From an uncultured Saprospiraceae bacterium (GTDB lineage Bacteria; Bacteroidota; Bacteroidia; Chitinophagales; Saprospiraceae), in NCBI GenBank assembly GCA_938016265.1, contig CALLWB010000030.1, positions 1 to 64,000 on the forward strand: a stretch of DNA of 64,000 bases, in the 5' to 3' direction. The translations under genes were made by a program, and so were the position numbers. Positions 1-9,830 of this stretch are shown one piece after another. Each line of letters opens with the position of its first letter. Position 1 is the stretch's first letter. Below the pieces are notes generated by a model that saw only the letters and a program-made list of their open reading frames with translations, searched no databases and had not been told where the DNA came from.

Positions 1-1464
1 CCATCAGATTCGAATTCCAATCAGGACAATAGTGATTTAGATAACCTGGGCGACGCCTGCGACAATTGCCCTTATGTTACAAACGCAGATCAACTTGATA
101 GTGATAATGATGGAATTGGGGATGCCTGCGATAATTGTACAACTACTGCCGTCAATGGTTGTGAACAAACAACCTCTAGTGTAGACCTATCGATAGCAAA
201 TTCCTCTGGTGGCAATTATGTCTGGTATGATGTACCAACCGGAGGAACCGCATTAGGAACGGGAACGACCTTTTCTACTCCAGTAATTTCTACCACGACG
301 ACCTATTATGTAGCAGATGAATCCAGTTTTTCAGCAACCGCAGCACCACCTACTAGCAACAATGGTTTTACAGGCATTAACGACTGGAAAACCGCTACTC
401 AACTCTCTTTCGATGTATTGCAGGATTTTACGCTGAAAGCGATGACGGTAAGAGCATTGATTTGGTCAGGCACTCATCCTATTTCATTTGAAATTAGAGA
501 CAATTCGGGCAATCTTGTGACGAATGGCGCACAGTCGTTTTCGGTATCGGGTATACCCGGGGCACCATTCTGGCATACCGTCAATTTTTCAAATGGTGGG
601 GTAAGTTTAGTGACTGGGAGTTACACCATCACGGTAACTAGCGCGGTTGGGGTCGGCCATTGGACAAATGTCAGCTACCCAATTTCAGATAACTATATTT
701 CCATAACAGGTTCAAATCAAAGTGGGACCTTTATGGCCTTGCATGATTGGGAAATTGAAGGCGTGACTAGCAATTGTACTCGAATTCCTGTCCTTGCGCA
801 GATTGGTAATTGTAGTAATGTCTTGTCTTTAGATGCCTCCGTTTTTCTGGAGGGACCCTACAATAAAGGCATTGGTCTGATTATGGAAACTAGACTTCTC
901 AATCAAATTCCTTTGAATGAACCATTTTCGGCTATGGGATGGCACAATGGAGGAGAGCAAACTACCGTTGCAGCACTTTCTTCGGCACCCGTTGTTGATT
1001 GGGTGCTGGTGGAACTGCGCGATAAATCCGACAATACTCAAGTGGTCAGTGCTCAGGCAGCCTTGTTGCTGGAAATGGGATTTGTCGTAGGAGTTGATGG
1101 CGCAAGCCCACTTTATTGGTCGGTTCCTGCGGACAATTATTATGTGGCAATTCACCATCGAAATCACCTGGCAGTAATGACTGCCAATGCTATTCAATTT
1201 TCTGGATCGACTGCTATTGACTTTTTCTCTGAAGCCTTGTATGGTGGGCTAGATGCTACAAAAAACATATTTGGTGTCCAAACACTAAGGGCTGGTGACG
1301 TGTCTTCTGATGGCGTAATCGATGTTACAGATCGAACGCTTCGGTGGAATAACAGAAATCAAAATGGCTACCTGATATTTGATTGTAGTCTGGACGGTGA
1401 GGTAGGCGCTTCTGACGGAAGTTTGATTTGGAACAATCGAAACCGAAGTACTTATGTTCCCTAG
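1..1464 (+). CDS. Secreted Ca-binding/dockerin-like protein, 3' part (5' end outside window)
   Basis: The reading frame is open from base 1 to a TAG at 1462-1464, so only the C-terminal part (about 487 residues) is visible. The first 50 residues contain two thrombospondin type 3 units with the Asp-rich pattern DNCPY...[14 protein letters not shown], which bind calcium in known families. An Ig-like segment follows (VWYDVPTGG...TTYYV), of the kind that precedes CHU-type secreted domains. The middle section is beta-rich and unassigned. The last 60 residues hold two dockerin-like halves, [14 protein letters not shown] and [14 protein letters not shown], each followed by WNNRN, ending in TYVP. That ending recurs at the C-termini of large secreted proteins in this group and may serve as an anchoring or sorting tail (inference). 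It converges with the CotH gene, with 30 bp between the stops. The start and full size cannot be seen. Confidence 0.75.
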   Translation, partial: PSDSNSNQDNSDLDNLGDACDNCPYVTNADQLDSDNDGIGDACDNCTTTAVNGCEQTTSSVDLSIANSSGGNYVWYDVPTGGTALGTGTTFSTPVISTTTTYYVADESSFSATAAPPTSNNGFTGINDWKTATQLSFDVLQDFTLKAMTVRALIWSGTHPISFEIRDNSGNLVTNGAQSFSVSGIPGAPFWHTVNFSNGGVSLVTGSYTITVTSAVGVGHWTNVSYPISDNYISITGSNQSGTFMALHDWEIEGVTSNCTRIPVLAQIGNCSNVLSLDASVFLEGPYNKGIGLIMETRLLNQIPLNEPFSAMGWHNGGEQTTVAALSSAPVVDWVLVELRDKSDNTQVVSAQAALLLEMGFVVGVDGASPLYWSVPADNYYVAIHHRNHLAVMTANAIQFSGSTAIDFFSEALYGGLDATKNIFGVQTLRAGDVSSDGVIDVTDRTLRWNNRNQNGYLIFDCSLDGEVGASDGSLIWNNRNRSTYVP

Positions 1465-1494
1465 GCTTTTATAGGGCGAAAAGCAGAAAATACA

Positions 1495-3849
1495 TTATCG
1501 AATCAATATTATTTTTTGAGAAGAGTAAGTTTTTTCACTTTCGTGTAATAGAACGGAAATGGTATACACTCCAGCAGACACAAGTTGGCCCAAATTCGAG
1601 TGGCCGTCCCAGCTAACATGCTTACCGTTAGCAGGAAGGGATTGTTCATAAACAAGTTGTCCATTGATAGTTCGTATGGATAGTATTCCCCTTGAGGGTA
1701 ATGCTTCTCCAAAAGAGATAAACAAGTGGTCAGAAAACGGATTGGGAAAAACCTGTATTTGCGATGGCACAAATTGATCTTGAGTAGAAACAGGTACATT
1801 AGAAAATCCAGGGGTGATGCTTGGTAAAGGAATAATCGGACCCAGGCCATTCGGCAATCGGCCAGAAGTCGCATCTGCTTGCTGCAAACCAAAATTGAAG
1901 GTGTCAATGGGCGCAAAACCATGCTGCGCATTATGGAAAATACCCAGAGATTCTCCCATCAAATCCAACTTGAAATTCGTGTGGTTTGGCCCTTGAAAAC
2001 CATCGCCATCTGCCCACAAAAGCAAGTATTCATTTGGAGGGAGAGTAAGGTCAGGCATTTGCCACCGCGTAGGGTCAGATAGATTATCCGTAAGGAATTT
2101 ATCGCCTAAATAAATCGGAGTATTGCCCCCGTTATAGATTTCGATCCAATCATCAAATTCACCGACGTTGTCTGAATGACTGATCGTGTTTTGAGCCATG
2201 AATTCATTAATAAATAAGGGCGTTTTTGTACCAATATTTGCTTGTTTGAAATTGCAAAATGGATGGGTGCTTGTTTGGCCTGTTTGATCGGTAGCCTCAA
2301 TGTTGTATTCTAGCAATCCTGGCGAATTGGTGCCCGGAATGGACGTGCCGAAAATCCCATCATTTGCCCCACCGTCATTGTGCATCCCATCATCAAATAA
2401 AACTTCCTGAAGCCAGCTACCACCATTCCAACGGTAGTTGAGGACTACAGAACCTAAAGTTGGACCACCAAGCATTTCATCTTCTACTGTTGCCTGGATA
2501 TCAATTGATGTATTCAGGGACGGGAAGTTGTTTTTAACTTGCGTGATAATTGGGAATATATCATTTAGGACGACTTGATTTAAGGCAGCAGTGCCCCGAT
2601 CGGTTATAAATTCTTTCAGCCCCCAAACCACATGATTGCCAAGCCCTGAATTGTAGGAGTTGTTAAAATCGGCGACGGTAAATCCATAATCAAACGTTCG
2701 ATAAGTGTCGTTCATGGCGGCTGCTGTGATCCGATTTTTTGTAGCATCAATCCTTGGGAAAAAGTCCGTTTGATTGTAGAGGTCTGTGATCGTCTGCTGC
2801 ATAAAATAGGAAAACCAATCCCGATACACCGCGACATCCATCAAACGTGTAAAAATAGGACGTTGCTCATTGCTTTTTGACCAATTGTAGATATTCCGAT
2901 TGACCCAGTCCCTGTTTAGGAAATCAATGCCAATTGTATTGTCCAAATCAAAAGGAATGTATTCAAACTTGCCAGTGAAGGTGTTTTTGTACAAGTAAAA
3001 ATTGTTTTTGTTGTATATCGGTCCGTCCCAATTTCCAGTGAGTATATCAAACGCGATAACCTTCAAATAGTCCTCCACATTAAATATTTCTTCCAATGCA
3101 CAGCGAAAGGCGTTGTGATCACTAATATTATTCAAAACATCAATGAAATCTGCTAAATCACTATAGTCGTCTATTGCTTGGTTGGTCTTTAGCTCGTATA
3201 CTCTTCGATTGCCGTTCATCAATTTGTAGGCATTGGGATTGTTGGTGATATAGTTGAGATCAGCTGGCCATAAGCAGCGATAGAGGTTCCCATTTTTATT
3301 GCCAAACCTTTCGTGGACAAACTCTTCGTCGATATGCTCCACATTAATATACAGACCAAGAAACAAGCCATTTGCATACAATTCTACATGATTAGCCCTA
3401 GGGGCTGGAATCTCCATGCTCCTAAGCAAATCAAAGCATAATTTTGAGCGGATGATGGACGGGTCATTATGTTCACCATTCAAATTCATCTTTTCCAATC
3501 CATGAAATTCACGTCCAGAAACAAAGGTGTTGAAGGAAATTTTAAAGGACTTTTTGAAGGAATACCTGGAAGTGTTGCCCCTAAATCGAAAACCTACATT
3601 TTCCAGCGTATCCAACAGGCCATTATCGTCATAAATAAAACGTGCAGGGTAGAGGTGGTCACTTTCTTCATTGCCCGGCTGATACAAGGCCGAAAGCGAA
3701 TCCGAAGGCAATTCGATAAAGATTTTTGGCAAAACTGCACTGGAGTCATTGAATACGATGCCCCTGTCAGGAATTGGATTTTGGCCATTTGCGAAGCCAG
3801 CAAACAGGATAAAGGATAATCCTATAATAGCGAAAAAAAGTCGATTCAT
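1495..3849 (-). CDS. CotH-kinase family protein with lamin-tail domain and T9SS type A sorting domain
   Basis: This 784-residue secreted protein starts with a signal peptide (MNRLFFAIIGLSFILFAGFA, cleavage near NGQ). Residues about 60-400 form a CotH-type atypical kinase domain, with the RFRGNTSRYSFKKSFKISF segment near residue 91 and FDLDNTIGID near residue 300 as the probable metal-binding Asp site. A lamin-tail (LTD) beta-sandwich follows at about 543-655 (INEFMAQN...DDWIEIYN). The last 85 residues are a T9SS type A C-terminal domain beginning VFPNPFSDHL. CotH proteins in other bacteria phosphorylate spore-coat or surface proteins; here the substrate is unknown. The protein is predicted to be exported by the T9SS and released or attached at the surface. 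It ends next to a convergent gene and lies just downstream of the GH13 lipoprotein gene on the same strand, 42 bp away, so co-transcription is possible. Confidence 0.85.
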   Translation of the reverse strand: MNRLFFAIIGLSFILFAGFANGQNPIPDRGIVFNDSSAVLPKIFIELPSDSLSALYQPGNEESDHLYPARFIYDDNGLLDTLENVGFRFRGNTSRYSFKKSFKISFNTFVSGREFHGLEKMNLNGEHNDPSIIRSKLCFDLLRSMEIPAPRANHVELYANGLFLGLYINVEHIDEEFVHERFGNKNGNLYRCLWPADLNYITNNPNAYKLMNGNRRVYELKTNQAIDDYSDLADFIDVLNNISDHNAFRCALEEIFNVEDYLKVIAFDILTGNWDGPIYNKNNFYLYKNTFTGKFEYIPFDLDNTIGIDFLNRDWVNRNIYNWSKSNEQRPIFTRLMDVAVYRDWFSYFMQQTITDLYNQTDFFPRIDATKNRITAAAMNDTYRTFDYGFTVADFNNSYNSGLGNHVVWGLKEFITDRGTAALNQVVLNDIFPIITQVKNNFPSLNTSIDIQATVEDEMLGGPTLGSVVLNYRWNGGSWLQEVLFDDGMHNDGGANDGIFGTSIPGTNSPGLLEYNIEATDQTGQTSTHPFCNFKQANIGTKTPLFINEFMAQNTISHSDNVGEFDDWIEIYNGGNTPIYLGDKFLTDNLSDPTRWQMPDLTLPPNEYLLLWADGDGFQGPNHTNFKLDLMGESLGIFHNAQHGFAPIDTFNFGLQQADATSGRLPNGLGPIIPLPSITPGFSNVPVSTQDQFVPSQIQVFPNPFSDHLFISFGEALPSRGILSIRTINGQLVYEQSLPANGKHVSWDGHSNLGQLVSAGVYTISVLLHESEKTYSSQKIILIR

Positions 3850-3891
3850 ATTTTATGTGGTGCGTAGGGACGAATCATCATTCTCCCAGTC

Positions 3892-5862
3892 CTATTTTTT
3901 CAATTCCAAAATAACTGTTTGATTAGGCGGTAAAACCATTTCCTTCCCCAAATCAAAAACCTCCCCAGAAACTATGTTTTCCCCTTTACTAAATGTCGAT
4001 AGTCGCTCCTGAAATCGATCAAGGGCTACATTGGCGATATTATTATGTGTATTCATCATCACCATCACCGTTTTTTGTTGGTTATGCCGAAAGTAGGTGT
4101 ATACCCCATCTTCTGGCACAAATTGAGTCAATCTACCCGTTTGGAGCACCTCATTGTTCTTTCTATAGTTGGCCAGTTTTTTTACAAACTCGAACGTCTC
4201 GTTTTCCTTTTCTGACCGCCCAGCACTTGTGAATTTGTTGCTGACGTCTCCCGTCCAGCCTCCAGGAAAGTCCTGCCTGACTTTTCCATCAGGATCAGAA
4301 TAATTTTTTAATAAAATCTCAGTCCCATAATACATCATAGGAATTCCCCTTGTTGTCAGCAAAAAGCTGATCCCTGATTTAAACTTATCGTCATTTTCTT
4401 TGATCATGGAATAGAATCGGCTCAAGTCATGGTTGTCCAGAAAAACGACATTACGAGTTGGGTCTTCATAGAGGAAATCCTTTGCAAGGGTGAAATAAAC
4501 ACGTGCGATTCCTTCCGTCCACCCTTGATTTCTATCTAATGCTTCATTGATCGCGTAGTAGAGTTGGAAGTCGGTCACGGCAGGCATATTGGAGTTGTAG
4601 CCCTCCCGAAGATTGTTGTTTTGGGTGAACTGTGCTTGAATAGGCGAACCATGCACCCAGGTTTCTGCAAACATATGAAAATTGGGATATTCCTGCAGTA
4701 TTGCCTTGGCCCATTCTGCCATATATTCTTGGTCCGGGTAAGCGTACGTGTCTACTCTGTAGGAATCAATTCCTGAAAATTCAATCCACCATATGTTGTT
4801 TTGTGTAAGGTATTTTCCTAGCAGCGGATTTTTCTGATTTAAGTCAGGCATGTGGTAGTCAAACCAGGCATCACTCATTCGCTCCTTGTCCGCTTCCGAC
4901 GCATAAGGATCCATTAATGTGGGTGCTCGGTAGGTGGTTCTTGTGAATGCTGAATATTGATGAATCCAGTCTTTGCTCGGTAAATCTTGAATGAAAAAAT
5001 GCTTATCTCCTACATGATTGTGAATGATATCCATCACCACTTTGATTCCCATGTCATGACACTTGTCCACCAACTCTTTGTACAGTTTGTTCGTCCCAAA
5101 ACGTCGATCAATCATATAATGATCCGTGATGGCATAACCATGGTAAGACTCATAAGGCTGATCGTTTTCTTGTACTGGATTGATCCAAAGTGCCGTTACT
5201 CCCAAATCTTTTAAGTAGTCCAAGTGATTGATAATCCCTTGCAGATCGCCTCCGTGTCGATAATACATTCGATCTCTATTGATTTGATCCTGGTACATTC
5301 CAGGCACAATATCATTGGAGGGATCTCCATTGGAGAAACGATCCGGCATTAATAAATAAACAAAATCCTTATCGGAAATGCCTTGTATTCTGTTAGTGGT
5401 TCGATACCGTTGTCTCAGTTCAAACGGGTATTCTTTTGTCGTCCCGTTTCTAGTAAGTTTGATAGGGAATTTTCCTGTTTTGGCAACATTGGAAATCGTG
5501 AGATCAATAAATAGATAATTCGGATTTTCTACTTTGTTTACTTTCGTTAATGTAACACCCGGATGATCGACAGTAACTGTATAATCTCCTATGATATTGT
5601 CATGGATCATCACCTGTATTTCAGGATTGTACATGCCTACCCACCAAAAAGGAGGGTCTACCCTTGATTGGTTTACTGTCTTTGGAGTAGGTTCTATGAT
5701 GCCGTAATTTGGCTTCTCTACTCCCGGAGGTATTTTTATTTCTGCATCCGGGATGCCTTGTTCCTGTGGTTCTTTTTCGGGTTCTAATGTCGGTGTTACT
5801 TTATTCGTGCAAGAAATAACAAATAAACAAGAGAGAAGCATACAAACAAATATTCGGGTCAT
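3892..5862 (-). CDS. GH13 alpha-amylase family lipoprotein (neopullulanase/cyclomaltodextrinase-like)
   Basis: This 656-residue enzyme has a lipoprotein signal with lipobox VISC at about residue 18. Residues about 65-150 resemble the N-terminal beta-sandwich of cyclomaltodextrinase/SusA-type enzymes. The catalytic barrel has the four GH13 regions: DIIHNHVGD (about 277-285), SYRVDTYAY with nucleophile Asp (about 369), MFAETWVHG with acid/base Glu (about 400), and VFLDNHDLSR with the third Asp (about 477). It should hydrolyse alpha-1,4 glucans or cyclodextrins at the periplasmic or outer-membrane face, as SusA does in starch use. It sits 70 bp downstream of the esterase-amylase fusion on the same strand, and the two are probably transcribed together. 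No susC/D pair is in the window. The GH13 assignment is firm; the exact substrate is not. Confidence 0.9.
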   Translation of the reverse strand: MTRIFVCMLLSCLFVISCTNKVTPTLEPEKEPQEQGIPDAEIKIPPGVEKPNYGIIEPTPKTVNQSRVDPPFWWVGMYNPEIQVMIHDNIIGDYTVTVDHPGVTLTKVNKVENPNYLFIDLTISNVAKTGKFPIKLTRNGTTKEYPFELRQRYRTTNRIQGISDKDFVYLLMPDRFSNGDPSNDIVPGMYQDQINRDRMYYRHGGDLQGIINHLDYLKDLGVTALWINPVQENDQPYESYHGYAITDHYMIDRRFGTNKLYKELVDKCHDMGIKVVMDIIHNHVGDKHFFIQDLPSKDWIHQYSAFTRTTYRAPTLMDPYASEADKERMSDAWFDYHMPDLNQKNPLLGKYLTQNNIWWIEFSGIDSYRVDTYAYPDQEYMAEWAKAILQEYPNFHMFAETWVHGSPIQAQFTQNNNLREGYNSNMPAVTDFQLYYAINEALDRNQGWTEGIARVYFTLAKDFLYEDPTRNVVFLDNHDLSRFYSMIKENDDKFKSGISFLLTTRGIPMMYYGTEILLKNYSDPDGKVRQDFPGGWTGDVSNKFTSAGRSEKENETFEFVKKLANYRKNNEVLQTGRLTQFVPEDGVYTYFRHNQQKTVMVMMNTHNNIANVALDRFQERLSTFSKGENIVSGEVFDLGKEMVLPPNQTVILELKK

Positions 5863-5932
5863 AAATTTACATTAAGAGATGCTATAGAAATAACTGATAT
5901 GCAAAAGTAATGATTTGATTTGAACAACTTCA

Positions 5933-8900
5933 CTAATTTCCATGCGCGTTTAGTGTTGCACCAGATGCAATAGTTACTGAGCCACCCGGAAGAATCGTAA
6001 GGTTTTTGCAATCCGCAACTCCAATCACCACCGGGAAGTGAGAAGCACACGATGGAATGATAGCGTTGATCATTGGATCAGGTATCAAACCTTCCTCCCA
6101 GTTGCGGCAGTCAAACCAACTTGTATTCAGCCCATTCCCCGACCAGTAGGCCACTTTTGCCCCGGACGGATAAGCGGAGGTATAAACAGATTCAGGGGCG
6201 ATGTAAGAAACATTAAAAAGTAGTTCCTGTGAAGGATTAGTAGCCACCGTATTGTGGACTTTAAAAGTAATCCAGCCATCAACTAAGGGCTCATAGGTGC
6301 CTGAGAAATTTCCGATTCCTGAAATTTCTTCCAGCTTATTTTGCTCAAGGTCATAGACCCCAATTGTCAAATCATAATTGCCCGGCTGGAATAGCTGAAA
6401 AGTGATCTCTGCTCCAGCTTTTGCAAATATTTTTCCAGCGATTCGTTTATTACAAGAATTAGCAGGGAGCGCGCCGCCTTGTCCCAGAGATTGGCAATGG
6501 CTATCTCCCAGGTCGTCTGCCAGTTCCCACTCCTGGTAAGTAATGTTGCTTCTTGGTGGAAGGAAGCTGGAGTTCAACTGGCCGGATGGTGCCCAAACTG
6601 AATAGCCTTTTCTACCCGCAACATTCAGAGATGGATCTACTGGTGGAATACTAATGGCCGCCCAGCCATTCCCATCTACGATGACAATGCCACTGCCGTG
6701 TGCTCCAGAATAATCATACAGATAAGTCCCAGGAGCGAAGCCAGTATAAACGTATTCGCTCTGCCAATTTGAATAGCTATCCGTGATGCCGATTATCGCC
6801 TTTCCATTTCTTCTTATCATCAAGTGATCATCTCCACTTGAGGCAACCTCATAATCACCATCTTTAAATCCCAGATTTTGGTGACACCAGATTAGGTTTA
6901 CTAAATCAGATCGCTCTGGTAACTGGGATGAATTGGAAGGGTCATGATTGTATCGATTGCCATTATAACCGATATCAAAAAGGTCCTCAAAATAAACCAA
7001 GGTGTTGCCGTCCATAGCTGTTGTGACTGCATACGCAGCTGACATTCTTTCTTGATTGGGTTCAATGTGCGGGGCTAACTCAGCAGCAGTATCCCACCCA
7101 ATATAGTTACCTGAAGCATCAAGAATTGGACGGAAAGTGTCGTGCATATTTACGTAGTTTACTGTTCGATGCACTTTTCTACCGTCTATATAAGTTTCGA
7201 ATCGTTCGTTGCATTGTTCGCTGGGGAGTTTCGCCATATTGTATCCTCCAAATCCAGTAACCATACCATAAATCCCACCAGAAGCTCCGAAGGACCGAAG
7301 GTTGAAATCAATGGTTCCCATCAATTTTTCTGTACCAAAATTCGCGTAAGCTACATCATTTACATGTTGATCGGTGTAGAACTGTATGTCTACATATTCT
7401 CCAAAATTTAGCATTTCTTCTCCACCAGCGGCCCAGGGGGGAAGATTATATTTTAAGTTGTAGCTAATGTCTTGTTGAACAAAATAGGGGAAGTGCTTGA
7501 CCGCATCCCATCGAAATCCATCAACTCCAGTCTGTTTTTTATACCACATCATCCAATCGCGCGCTTCATTTCTATTGTTGCCCGTATTTTGGGTGGGATC
7601 ATGACAAGTCGTACTGCAGCCAGAGAAAGAACAGATATTCGAACTCTGTCCAAATCCATTGCCCAGTCCTGCTTCTGTGTATCCGTAGCAAAAGTCCGGT
7701 CCCCAAAAAGTACCCGTCCAGTCGTCGTTGGATACATTGTGTCCGGGATGTGGGTGGAAGTTGTCCGCATTTTTGGACCACCTACCAGATCTGGAAGCGT
7801 AGTCACATTCTGTTTCGTCAGTAGCAGGAGTAGCATAAGAAGCGTACCTGAAGTTTTTAAATCCGGCTGCTGTCGCCAGCGAATGAGCAGAGCCATTGTC
7901 GACGCCACCAGCACCAGTAGCGGACCCCGCATTATCAACATGATTGAGCACAATGTCTTGAATTACTTCGATACCGTTGGAATGCATAACAGCAATCATC
8001 CTCAATAATTCATCCTTGTTTCCTAACCGGGTTTCTGTATGTCCTTTTTGATATTTGTCACCGAGGTCATAATTGTCAAACGGACTATAGCCGACTGACG
8101 ATGGGTGATTGTTTTTTACACTTGGTGGAATCCAAACGGCATCAATTCCTAATTCTTTAAGTCTTGGTGCTAGCTCGGTTAGATAGTTGGCCCAGCCATT
8201 AGGGTAATTCGTGTTCCAATAGTCCCACCAGAATGCCTGGAGTATTACTTTTTTGACATCGGGAGCCACAGATGGTGGATTGGTTGGAGGAATAGGCTGC
8301 GCATCAAATAGCCAGACATACGCATTGTAGAATTCTCTAGCCCAAAACCACTCGGCATGTTGCCCGTCAGCTCTGGTTTCGAAGGCCATTTCCGTTGTTG
8401 CAAATCCGCCTGCTCCAAGAGTGTCATACATGGCCTGCATATTAGAAACCATCGTTGAACTTTCCTGATCGCCTGCTAGGAAATAAAACCGCATGTCTTC
8501 TTGCTTTCCTGTATTGAATGCGTTGTCATAAACATTATCTGAGAACCATAACGAAGGGGAGAAAACACCTACTTTACTGAATACATTTTGGTTGTTTACT
8601 GCACCATACAAGGATATCAATCCTCCCATCGAACTTCCTAGTATTGCAGTATTGTCTCTATCGGTGAGTGTTCGGAAGTTGGCATCGACAAATGGTTTTA
8701 AGGTGTTGGTCATGAAATCTACATAAGCTGCACCATCTCCACCACCATAAGATGGATTTACCCAAGGAGAATATTCGTCAATTCGATCTGCATTTCCATG
8801 ATCGATTCCTATAATTATGGCTGCAGGAAAACCATCGTTTTGGAGTCGTTCCATGGTCTCGTCAATTTGCCATTCGGTGCCAAAACCAGTGTACGACTCA

Positions 8901-9433
8901 TCAAATAAGTTTTGCCCATCCTGCATATAAACTACTGGATAATTGTCGGAGGAGGTATAGTAGTCTTGCGGAAGGTAAATCCAGATTTTTCGTGTTTTGT
9001 TCAATTGTGGGATAGGAAATTCCATATCCAGAATTCGGATGTTTCCAGCTACGGTGTGGGGTATGGAGGTGTCTTCCCAATTTTCTACATTTATTGTTAT
9101 TTGATCTCCGTCATTGTAAGTGTAGGTTCTGTTTGGGCGGGAAATGCCGTTGGCGTAAGTTTCTACGGTTGCCCAGTTGCCTCTTGTGATTTTGTATTCG
9201 ATGGCGGTGCCATTGGTGCTAGAGAGTTGAGTAGAGTAGGTGCCGTTTGAGTTTTTGACAAACTGATGGTTGACATCTCCCGGATTCCAATTGTTGAAAT
9301 TGCCTGCAATGTAGAGCTCATTAAACAACGGCGTATAATAATCTGGTACGTTGGTCAACGTAACTGTAACTTGACCAGAAAGCTGAAGGAAACAAAAACA
9401 AAACAATAAACAAAAAGGTAGAGGATACTTCAT
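5933..9433 (-). CDS. Secreted esterase-alpha-amylase fusion (GH13) with N-terminal starch-binding-like domain
   Basis: The start is placed at ATG 9433 (MKYPLPFCLLFCFCFL, a clean signal peptide); an earlier in-frame ATG at 9475 adds an unlikely 14-residue extension. Residues 20-125 look like a starch-binding/CBM20-type fold (ELYIAGNFNNWNPG). Residues about 130-385 are an alpha/beta-hydrolase esterase of the Esterase D/IroE type, with nucleophile elbow GSSMGG near 269 and a C-terminal DGQHAEWFW His motif. A GH13 alpha-amylase domain follows, with VIQDIVLNHVDN (about 496), GFRWDAVKHFP (641, nucleophile Asp), NFGEYVD (676, Glu) and NMHDTFRP (764). The tail has a beta-rich domain and ends abruptly in ATLNAHGN, inside what looks like a repeat-type domain, without a T9SS sorting signal. 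It may deacylate and depolymerise starch-like polymers (inference). Confidence 0.85.
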   Translation of the reverse strand: MKYPLPFCLLFCFCFLQLSGQVTVTLTNVPDYYTPLFNELYIAGNFNNWNPGDVNHQFVKNSNGTYSTQLSSTNGTAIEYKITRGNWATVETYANGISRPNRTYTYNDGDQITINVENWEDTSIPHTVAGNIRILDMEFPIPQLNKTRKIWIYLPQDYYTSSDNYPVVYMQDGQNLFDESYTGFGTEWQIDETMERLQNDGFPAAIIIGIDHGNADRIDEYSPWVNPSYGGGDGAAYVDFMTNTLKPFVDANFRTLTDRDNTAILGSSMGGLISLYGAVNNQNVFSKVGVFSPSLWFSDNVYDNAFNTGKQEDMRFYFLAGDQESSTMVSNMQAMYDTLGAGGFATTEMAFETRADGQHAEWFWAREFYNAYVWLFDAQPIPPTNPPSVAPDVKKVILQAFWWDYWNTNYPNGWANYLTELAPRLKELGIDAVWIPPSVKNNHPSSVGYSPFDNYDLGDKYQKGHTETRLGNKDELLRMIAVMHSNGIEVIQDIVLNHVDNAGSATGAGGVDNGSAHSLATAAGFKNFRYASYATPATDETECDYASRSGRWSKNADNFHPHPGHNVSNDDWTGTFWGPDFCYGYTEAGLGNGFGQSSNICSFSGCSTTCHDPTQNTGNNRNEARDWMMWYKKQTGVDGFRWDAVKHFPYFVQQDISYNLKYNLPPWAAGGEEMLNFGEYVDIQFYTDQHVNDVAYANFGTEKLMGTIDFNLRSFGASGGIYGMVTGFGGYNMAKLPSEQCNERFETYIDGRKVHRTVNYVNMHDTFRPILDASGNYIGWDTAAELAPHIEPNQERMSAAYAVTTAMDGNTLVYFEDLFDIGYNGNRYNHDPSNSSQLPERSDLVNLIWCHQNLGFKDGDYEVASSGDDHLMIRRNGKAIIGITDSYSNWQSEYVYTGFAPGTYLYDYSGAHGSGIVIVDGNGWAAISIPPVDPSLNVAGRKGYSVWAPSGQLNSSFLPPRSNITYQEWELADDLGDSHCQSLGQGGALPANSCNKRIAGKIFAKAGAEITFQLFQPGNYDLTIGVYDLEQNKLEEISGIGNFSGTYEPLVDGWITFKVHNTVATNPSQELLFNVSYIAPESVYTSAYPSGAKVAYWSGNGLNTSWFDCRNWEEGLIPDPMINAIIPSCASHFPVVIGVADCKNLTILPGGSVTIASGATLNAHGN

Positions 9434-9453
9434 GGGAAAATATTGAAATTGGG

Positions 9454-9498
9454 TTAGTGTAAAACTAATATACAAACTAATTGTTTATTTTACACTAA
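9454..9498. promoter_or_regulatory. Perfect 11-bp inverted repeat upstream of the amylase fusion (candidate operator)
   Basis: TTAGTGTAAAA at 9454-9464 is the exact reverse complement of TTTTACACTAA at 9488-9498, with a 23-bp spacer. It lies 21-65 bp upstream of the amylase ATG, where a promoter or operator is expected. The right arm plus two bases (TTTTACACTAAGT) occurs again at 13404-13416 upstream of pgmB. No regulator gene is visible in the window, so the binding protein is unknown. Confidence 0.5.
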
Positions 9499-9725
9499 GT
9501 TTATTAGTTAGAATACTAAAGTTAATGAAAAATGAAGAATAATATTTCAAATTTCGATTTTGTTTCTACCTTTTGTTTGTATTTTGTTTTGTCCAAAGTG
9601 GGTAGTCAATAAATCCTTTAGTAGCCAATTATTGTAGTTGCTGATTAATTGTTTTCTAGTGAAATTGCAATTATTCGGAGCAAGCAGACGTTCCATGCTA
9701 CCAATTTCAAAACTCCTACGATAAA

Positions 9726-9757
9726 AAAGGAGAACTGTGATTGGACAATTCTCCTTT
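9726..9757 (-). terminator. Intrinsic terminator after the T9SS-tail remnant
   Basis: The arms AAAGGAGAA (9726-9734) and TTCTCCTTT (9749-9757) form a perfect 9-bp stem. On the minus strand the stem runs directly into TTTTTTAT. It lies about 75 bp past the stop of the remnant at 9831, consistent with the terminator of the original gene. On the plus strand it is also followed by a T-rich stretch, so it could act in both directions. Confidence 0.7.
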
Positions 9758-9830
9758 GTTTTTGTTGGAATCTGCAAGGTGCAGTTTTGAAATTCCCCCC
9801 CTATATCTTAATCAGTTTCTCCCAGTACGA

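Larger units (their letters stand above)
9434..9830. other. Non-coding gap upstream of the amylase fusion
   Basis: No convincing gene is present in about 400 bp; short open frames here lack any recognisable domain. The segment holds the inverted repeat at 9454-9498 next to the amylase start. It also holds the hairpin terminator at 9726-9757 that belongs to the gene remnant on its right. Confidence 0.6.

Noticed and set aside
829-1197. Leftward 122-residue open frame inside the first gene
   Set aside because: It is a shadow of the well-supported rightward reading frame, which contains recognisable repeats; no domain on the reverse strand.
1465-1484. GCTTTT...AAAAGC hairpin between the first two convergent genes
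   Set aside because: The stem is only 6 bp and no T-tract follows on either strand, so it is not a convincing terminator.
7472-8008. 178-residue rightward open frame inside the amylase fusion
   Set aside because: It overlaps the GH13 catalytic core on the opposite strand; composition is odd and it has no recognisable motif.
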